Assembly (NCBI RefSeq): GCF_002968835.1
Contig: NZ_PKQK01000001.1
Coordinates: forward strand, 2,790,001-2,854,000
Origin: Paenibacillus sp. PCH8
GTDB taxonomy: Bacteria; Bacillota; Bacilli; Paenibacillales; Paenibacillaceae
Length of the DNA: 64,000 nucleotides
Direction: 5' to 3'
Positions 60,753-64,000 of this stretch are shown here, piece by piece. Numbering within the stretch: position 1 is the stretch's first letter; each line of letters starts with the position of its first letter. The notes under the pieces are model-generated. The model was not told the DNA's origin and made no database searches. It saw only the letters and a list, made by a program, of their open reading frames with translations. Both the position numbers and the translations under genes were made by a program.

Positions 60753-61455
60753 GTATTAGCTGAAACGGATCATGAGCAATTCCCGGAATACCTTGTAGAT
60801 AGGCTGGTTGATGTGAAACAGATCGGTACTTGGGACGAGCCGAATCTGGAAGCCATTTTGCAACTGAGTCCCGATATGATCATCTACACCGAGTTCCCAG
60901 GAAGGAATCTATGAGAAGTTGACACTCATTGCGAATACACTGATGCTGGAACGGAATGAAGACTGGCGTGATACATTGAAGAAATTTGGAAAGATCATGG
61001 ATAAGGATCAGGAAGCAGACCAGGTACTTGATCAATACAATACTCGTATTACCGAGATGAAATCAGCCTTGTCCGCCAAGCTGGGAGAAGATATTGTTGC
61101 GTTGTTTCGTCCAAAAGACAATAGTGTCTGTCTGCATACTACTTCGCACCTTACAGCTAGTATTCTGTATGGTGATCTGAGAATGAATGCACCAAAACTG
61201 ATGGAGAATGACAAGGATAACAGTACAATGATATTCGTGGAGATTTTGCTGAACTTGATGGCAATTACCTCTTTGTTCTGAGGGATTACAGCAATCAGGA
61301 TTTAGAGGTGAAATCCACAACACGTCGTTATGGATGAACTTGATGTGGTTAAAGCGAAGCAGGTCTATACGATGGATACTACACTGTGGATTGCTTATTA
61401 TGATCCAATTGTACTGAATCTGTTGATAGATTATATGGAGAAATCATGGTTGTAA
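60753..61455 (+). pseudogene. Siderophore-binding protein gene, truncated and frameshifted
   Basis: Collinear pieces of a PF01497 binding protein: VDVKQIGTWDEPNLEAILQL SPDMIIYTEF (stop follows), a frame change to GIYEKLTLIANTLMLERNED WRDTLKKFGKIMDKDQEADQ, then DIVALFRPKDNSVCLHT, a change near 61235 to AELDGNYLFVLRDYSNQDLE, and the end LWIAYYDPIVLNLLIDYMEK before TAA 61455. The lipoprotein signal and N-terminal lobe are missing. Once the likely binding partner of the permease/ATPase at 58-60 kb. Confidence 0.75.
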
Positions 61456-61540
61456 ATAGTTTAGTTATGCAGGACATGATCCAGAGGTGAGTGGAGATGT
61501 ACATGACAGTTGATATAAGTTGAAAATTAAAATTGAAGTG

Positions 61541-61583
61541 ATAAAGACCACCCCTCAATTGAGCAATGTTGATTTGCTCAATT
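61541..61583 (+). terminator. Terminator hairpin split by the IS3 element
   Basis: Left part of a hairpin whose 3' arm continues at 63034-63056. Joining across the IS (removing 61584-63033) gives a perfect 25-bp stem, a nine-base loop ATGTTGATT and a seven-T tail. Confidence 0.75.
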
Positions 61584-61618
61584 TGAAGTGACCCCATAAA
61601 GTTAGACAGGTTATATCA

Positions 61619-62431
61619 TTAGGCAACTTGTTGGGCATGAATCCGGTAGCGTACGGGACTCATGCCCTTTAGTTTTGCCTTAATGCGTTTGTTGTTGTAA
61701 TAATCAATGTATTTGGATAGCTCTTGTTTAAAATGTGAGATATTTTCAAATTCCTTTAAATACAAAAACTCGGATTTCATGATGCCAAAGAAGTTCTCCA
61801 TGACGGCGTTATCGTAGCAGTTACCTTTACGGGACATACTTTGCGTGATACCGCGTTCTTCAAGGGCATGACGATACGGTTTCATCTGATAGTGCCAACC
61901 TTGATCCGAATGAATAAGGAGTTTATCCTCATCTGTTAATCGGTAAAATGCTTGATCTAACATCGTGGAAACAAGGGAGTAGACTGGTCTTGAACCAATC
62001 GTATATGTAATGATTTCTCCGTTATATAGATCGAGTATGGGGGATAAATACAATTTTTCTCCGAGCAATTTAAACTCTGTAATATCTGTAACCCACTTCT
62101 CGTTTGGCCTTTCCGCGTGGAAGTTGCGTTCCAATAGATTCGGTGCGATCGTGCCAATCGTTCCTTTATACGAACGGTATTTCTTCATACGTACCAAACA
62201 ATTTAATCCCAATACCTTCATCACACGGTGTACCTTTTTATGATTCACACGGTGTCCACGATTGATTAACTCGTCACGAATACAACGATAACCATAGCGT
62301 CCCTCATGCTCATCATAAATCGCTTGGATCATGTCTTTTAACTCCGAATCCTTGTCTGGCGCTCCCAACGCCTTTACCACATAATAATACGTGCTACGCA
62401 GGATATCTGCTAGCTGAAGAAGTGCTTTCAC
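61619..62431 (-). CDS. IS3-family transposase OrfB (DDE integrase)
   Basis: 270 aa from GTG 62431, but normally expected as the OrfAB fusion made by -1 frameshifting: the open frame extends upstream of the GTG to the slippery site at 62515-62521. Contains the HTH_21-like region (DMIQAIYDEHEGRYGYRCIR) and the rve/DDE core: first Asp in KWVTDITEFKLLGEKLYLSP, second Asp in LLIHSDQGWHYQM and the Glu in GNCYDNAVMENFFGIMKSE, ending in YYNNKRIKAKLKGMSPVRYR. All catalytic residues present. Confidence 0.92.
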   Translation of the reverse strand: MKALLQLADILRSTYYYVVKALGAPDKDSELKDMIQAIYDEHEGRYGYRCIRDELINRGHRVNHKKVHRVMKVLGLNCLVRMKKYRSYKGTIGTIAPNLLERNFHAERPNEKWVTDITEFKLLGEKLYLSPILDLYNGEIITYTIGSRPVYSLVSTMLDQAFYRLTDEDKLLIHSDQGWHYQMKPYRHALEERGITQSMSRKGNCYDNAVMENFFGIMKSEFLYLKEFENISHFKQELSKYIDYYNNKRIKAKLKGMSPVRYRIHAQQVA

Positions 62432-62457
62432 CGAAAATTGATTCCTTAGTTCATAGA

Positions 62458-62976
62458 CTACTTGAGCTTTGTCTTGTTTGGTGATTTTCCCTTGTTTTGA
62501 ACTAAGGCATTCAACTTTTTTAAGTAGGCATTCTCCATTCTCAAACGCTCTACCTCTGCTTGTAAAGCCTCTACAGACCCTTCTACTAACGTTTGATCCT
62601 TCTGTGATTTAGTTCCTTTTTTCATGGATGAGCGCCCCTTTTTCTTTGGTTGCAGGGCGTCTCCCCCTTGTAATTCTAAGCTTTTAATCCAGCTTAAAAG
62701 GGTACTGTGGCTAGGAATATTAAATATAGTAGCCGTTTCTCTAACAGACGTCCCAAATTCGTTCATATAATGAAGTATGTCTAGTTTAATCTGTGCAGGA
62801 TATGATGTATAGCCCTTTATAAAGGCTTTTTCACCATGATGCTCATATTGTCTAATCCAGTTTAAAAAGACAGAATGGTGAAGCCCGATCGATTTTGCGA
62901 TGCTTTTCATGCTCTCTGATCCCTTTTTATAACGCATAACAGCTTGTATTTTTTCATCTGTGCTAAATTTGGTCAT
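62458..62976 (-). CDS. IS3-family transposase OrfA
   Basis: 172 aa from ATG 62976, with GGAGGTG upstream; an earlier ATG at 63015 lies within the terminal repeat. Two helix-turn-helix regions (MKSIAKSIGLHHSVFLNWIR, VRETATIFNIPSHSTLLSWI) bind the IS ends. A leucine-zipper-like coiled coil (EALQAEVERLRMENAYLKKL) ends at the AAAAAAG slip site. OrfA alone regulates transposition; the fusion with OrfB is the transposase. Confidence 0.9.
   Translation of the reverse strand: MTKFSTDEKIQAVMRYKKGSESMKSIAKSIGLHHSVFLNWIRQYEHHGEKAFIKGYTSYPAQIKLDILHYMNEFGTSVRETATIFNIPSHSTLLSWIKSLELQGGDALQPKKKGRSSMKKGTKSQKDQTLVEGSVEALQAEVERLRMENAYLKKLNALVQNKGKSPNKTKLK
62515..62521 (-). promoter_or_regulatory. Programmed -1 frameshift site A AAA AAG
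   Basis: In orfA the codons TTA AAA AAG place the slippery heptamer in the right phase. The -1 frame is open from here through VECLSSKQGKITKQDKAQVV into OrfB. Confidence 0.75.
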
Positions 62977-63069
62977 AAAAAAACTGCACCTCCAATTGGT
63001 AATTGTGTCTAACAATTGGGGTGCAGTTCAATTGAGGGGTGGTCTTTATTTTTTTGGAGGTTCAGCGTG

Positions 63070-63127
63070 GTAAATTATTTCTTAAAAAAGTATAAGTATA
63101 CTTTACTTTTTTTAAGAAATAATTTAC
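63070..63127. promoter_or_regulatory. 58-bp palindrome ahead of the XRE regulator
   Basis: TAAATTATTTCTTAAAAAAG and its inverse (63071-63127) flank an inner palindrome AGTATAAGTATACT. It lies 27 bases before the regulator start; a strong candidate operator for autoregulation or a leader hairpin. Confidence 0.55.
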
Positions 63128-63153
63128 AATCTAAATGGAAGGAGTGATCAATA

Positions 63154-63378
63154 TTGGAAAATAAATCTGATCTGATCTTAAATAAAGTTTATGAATTCAG
63201 GGTACTAAGAAAAATGTCTCAAAGCGATCTTGCAAAAGTTGTAGGAGTCTCTAAACAAACGATTTTTGTTATGGAAAAGAATAATTACTCTCCATCTTTG
63301 CTTTTGGCGTATAAAATTGCTGATTTTTTTGGCGTAAGTATCGAAGAAGTTTTTATATATCAAAAGGGGGGGATCTGA
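63154..63378 (+). CDS. XRE-family small transcriptional regulator
   Basis: 74 aa from TTG 63154, with GGAGTGA upstream. Single HTH_3 domain: LRKMSQSDLAKVVGVSKQTI FVMEKNNYSPSLLLAYKIAD, ending FGVSIEEVFIYQ. This is the YvaZ/Xre-like short regulator often found ahead of small membrane proteins and ABC transporters for peptides. Followed by the membrane protein gene after two bases. Probably binds the palindrome upstream and controls the operon. Confidence 0.88.
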   Translation: MENKSDLILNKVYEFRVLRKMSQSDLAKVVGVSKQTIFVMEKNNYSPSLLLAYKIADFFGVSIEEVFIYQKGGI

Positions 63379-63380
63379 GC

Positions 63381-63710
63381 ATGATGAATAATTTAGATCG
63401 CTGGTTAGACGTTAGTAGTAATTTCAACATTTTCATAGGTGTAGTTACATTTATAGGGATAATCAGTGCGTTTGTATATACTTTGTTTTTGAACAAGATT
63501 GGAAAAAAAGATGAATACAGCTTACAAATCAGGCTTAATGTGACGAATAAGATGTTTATCTCACTTATCATTGTATTCGCCCTATTTGTTGTTTTAGTTC
63601 CAAACGATATGTTGCATTACAAACAAATCATTTATATGTGCTTTGCGGTTACTGTCCTGGTAGGAGCTATATCAGCTGCTTATTACTACGTTAGAGACTT
63701 TAAAAATTGA
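63381..63710 (+). CDS. Small three-helix membrane protein
   Basis: 109 aa, ATG 63381 (ATG 63384 possible) after a GGGGGG run. Three hydrophobic segments: FIGVVTFIGIISAFVYTLFL, MFISLIIVFALFVVLVP and IIYMCFAVTVLVGAISAAYY. Family not recognised with confidence; it resembles small proteins placed between XRE regulators and ABC exporters. Gap to the ATPase gene is 16 bases, so co-translation is likely. Confidence 0.7.
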   Translation: MMNNLDRWLDVSSNFNIFIGVVTFIGIISAFVYTLFLNKIGKKDEYSLQIRLNVTNKMFISLIIVFALFVVLVPNDMLHYKQIIYMCFAVTVLVGAISAAYYYVRDFKN

Positions 63711-63726
63711 GCGGAGGTAGGGACAG

Positions 63727-64000
63727 ATGAGCACATTAATTAAAATAGAAAATTTAAATAAACAATATCGAAATACCTTAGCTCTGGATAATATCAATCT
63801 GAGAATTAATGAAGGCGATATTTATGGTTTAATTGGGAAAAATGGCGCAGGTAAGTCTTCTTTGCTTCGAGTATTATGTGGTCAATCTACTCAATACTCA
63901 GGGGAAATAGAGTTGTTTGGAAAAAAACTGAAACAAGGTTCTGATCAAAGGGGAAACATCGGTTCTTTAATAGAATATCCAGCATTTTACCCCGAGTTAA
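63727..64000 (+). CDS. ABC transporter ATP-binding protein, BcrA/lantibiotic-immunity type (cut by window)
   Basis: First 91 codons; GGAGG before ATG 63727. Begins TLIKIENLNKQYRNTLALDN, Walker A GLIGKNGAGKSS, then LLRVLCGQSTQYSGEIELFG and GSLIEYPAFYPEL, the N-terminal half of a DRA/BcrA-type ATPase. Such proteins pair with separate permeases for export or membrane removal of bacitracin or lantibiotics. With the XRE regulator and membrane protein it suggests a peptide-resistance operon continuing to the right. Confidence 0.85.
   Translation, partial: MSTLIKIENLNKQYRNTLALDNINLRINEGDIYGLIGKNGAGKSSLLRVLCGQSTQYSGEIELFGKKLKQGSDQRGNIGSLIEYPAFYPEL

Larger units (their letters stand above)
61584..63030 (-). 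mobile_element. IS3-family (IS150-like) insertion sequence, complete
   Basis: 1,447 bp. Imperfect terminal inverted repeats begin TGAAGTGACCCCATAAAGTT (left) and TGAACTGCACCCCAATTGTT (right, inverted) and both end in AGACA. A 3-bp target duplication ATT lies at 61581-61583 and 63031-63033. orfA and orfB are intact with a frameshift signal between them, so the element is probably active. Confidence 0.85.

Noticed and set aside
61541-63049. 22-bp perfect inverted repeats as the ends of the IS3 element
   Set aside because: The terminal TGAAGTGACCCC/TGAACTGCACCCC repeats with a 3-bp ATT duplication lie inside them; the 22-mers are the two arms of the invaded terminator.
1-64000. tRNA, rRNA and known riboswitch genes
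   Set aside because: No convincing cloverleaf, rRNA segment or riboswitch core was seen on reading either strand; a covariance-model scan was not possible.

Overview
The window looks like a chromosomal segment of a spore-forming, polysaccharide-degrading Firmicute, most probably Paenibacillus. This is inferred from gene content: GH43 arabinoxylan-degrading enzymes with CBM6/CBM36 modules, an S-layer-homology (SLH) protein, a BclB-type collagen-like spore-surface protein, an intact sigK, strong GGAGG ribosome sites, and Fur and cre boxes. No rRNA, tRNA or CRISPR array was seen.

Layout. 1-3.2 kb: two secreted GH43 enzymes (minus strand) behind a cre-overlapped promoter. 3.5-7.9 kb: a pseudokinase/AAA-ATPase/GAF/LuxR regulator, split by a one-base deficit in a G run. 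8.1-14.2 kb: an SLH cell-surface protein, then a stand-alone copy of the N-terminal domain of the adjacent collagen-like BclB-type protein. 14.7-24.4 kb: Fur-controlled siderophore-binding lipoprotein and its AraC-type regulator, DoxX/HxlR, an FAD oxidoreductase, an immunity-like protein, and a rearranged block with two DUF5050-like genes, a full and a truncated rhodanese, and a stray GH43 fragment. 24.4-33.1 kb: transporters, a polysaccharide deacetylase, two lipoproteins, mtlD plus a HAD phosphatase, an ADP-ribosylglycohydrolase and an MFS exporter. 33.2-37 kb: a discoidin-domain secreted protein and a secreted esterase. 37.2-39.2 kb: sigK, IS debris and a duplicated sigK 3' end. 39.3-49.2 kb: a four-gene minus-strand operon (repeat adhesin, TPR glycosyltransferase, FecR/cohesin-like protein, NHL-repeat protein). 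49.5-57.4 kb: amino-acid permease, a MITE-like element, and a SufR-like regulator with two MFS pumps, HxlR, two HesB-type proteins and an MGT glycosyltransferase. 57.5-61.5 kb: a siderophore ABC transporter locus in decay. 61.5-63.05 kb: an intact IS3-family element sitting in a terminator hairpin. 63.1-64 kb: the start of an XRE regulator/membrane protein/ABC ATPase operon cut by the window edge.

Themes. Several genes serve plant cell-wall breakdown and the cell or spore surface. Iron supply appears twice: an intact Fur-regulated binding protein plus regulator at 16-18 kb, and a permease/ATPase pair at 58-60 kb whose own binding protein and nitroreductase neighbour are broken. Remnants of at least three insertion sequences and two MITE-like repeats mark the breakpoints. 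The best candidates for something undescribed are the repeat-adhesin/glycosyltransferase operon (39.3-49.2 kb), the SufR-like/A-type carrier/MFS/MGT cluster (51.4-57.4 kb), and the two genes split at five-G runs where a six-G run or a -1 slip would restore one frame.
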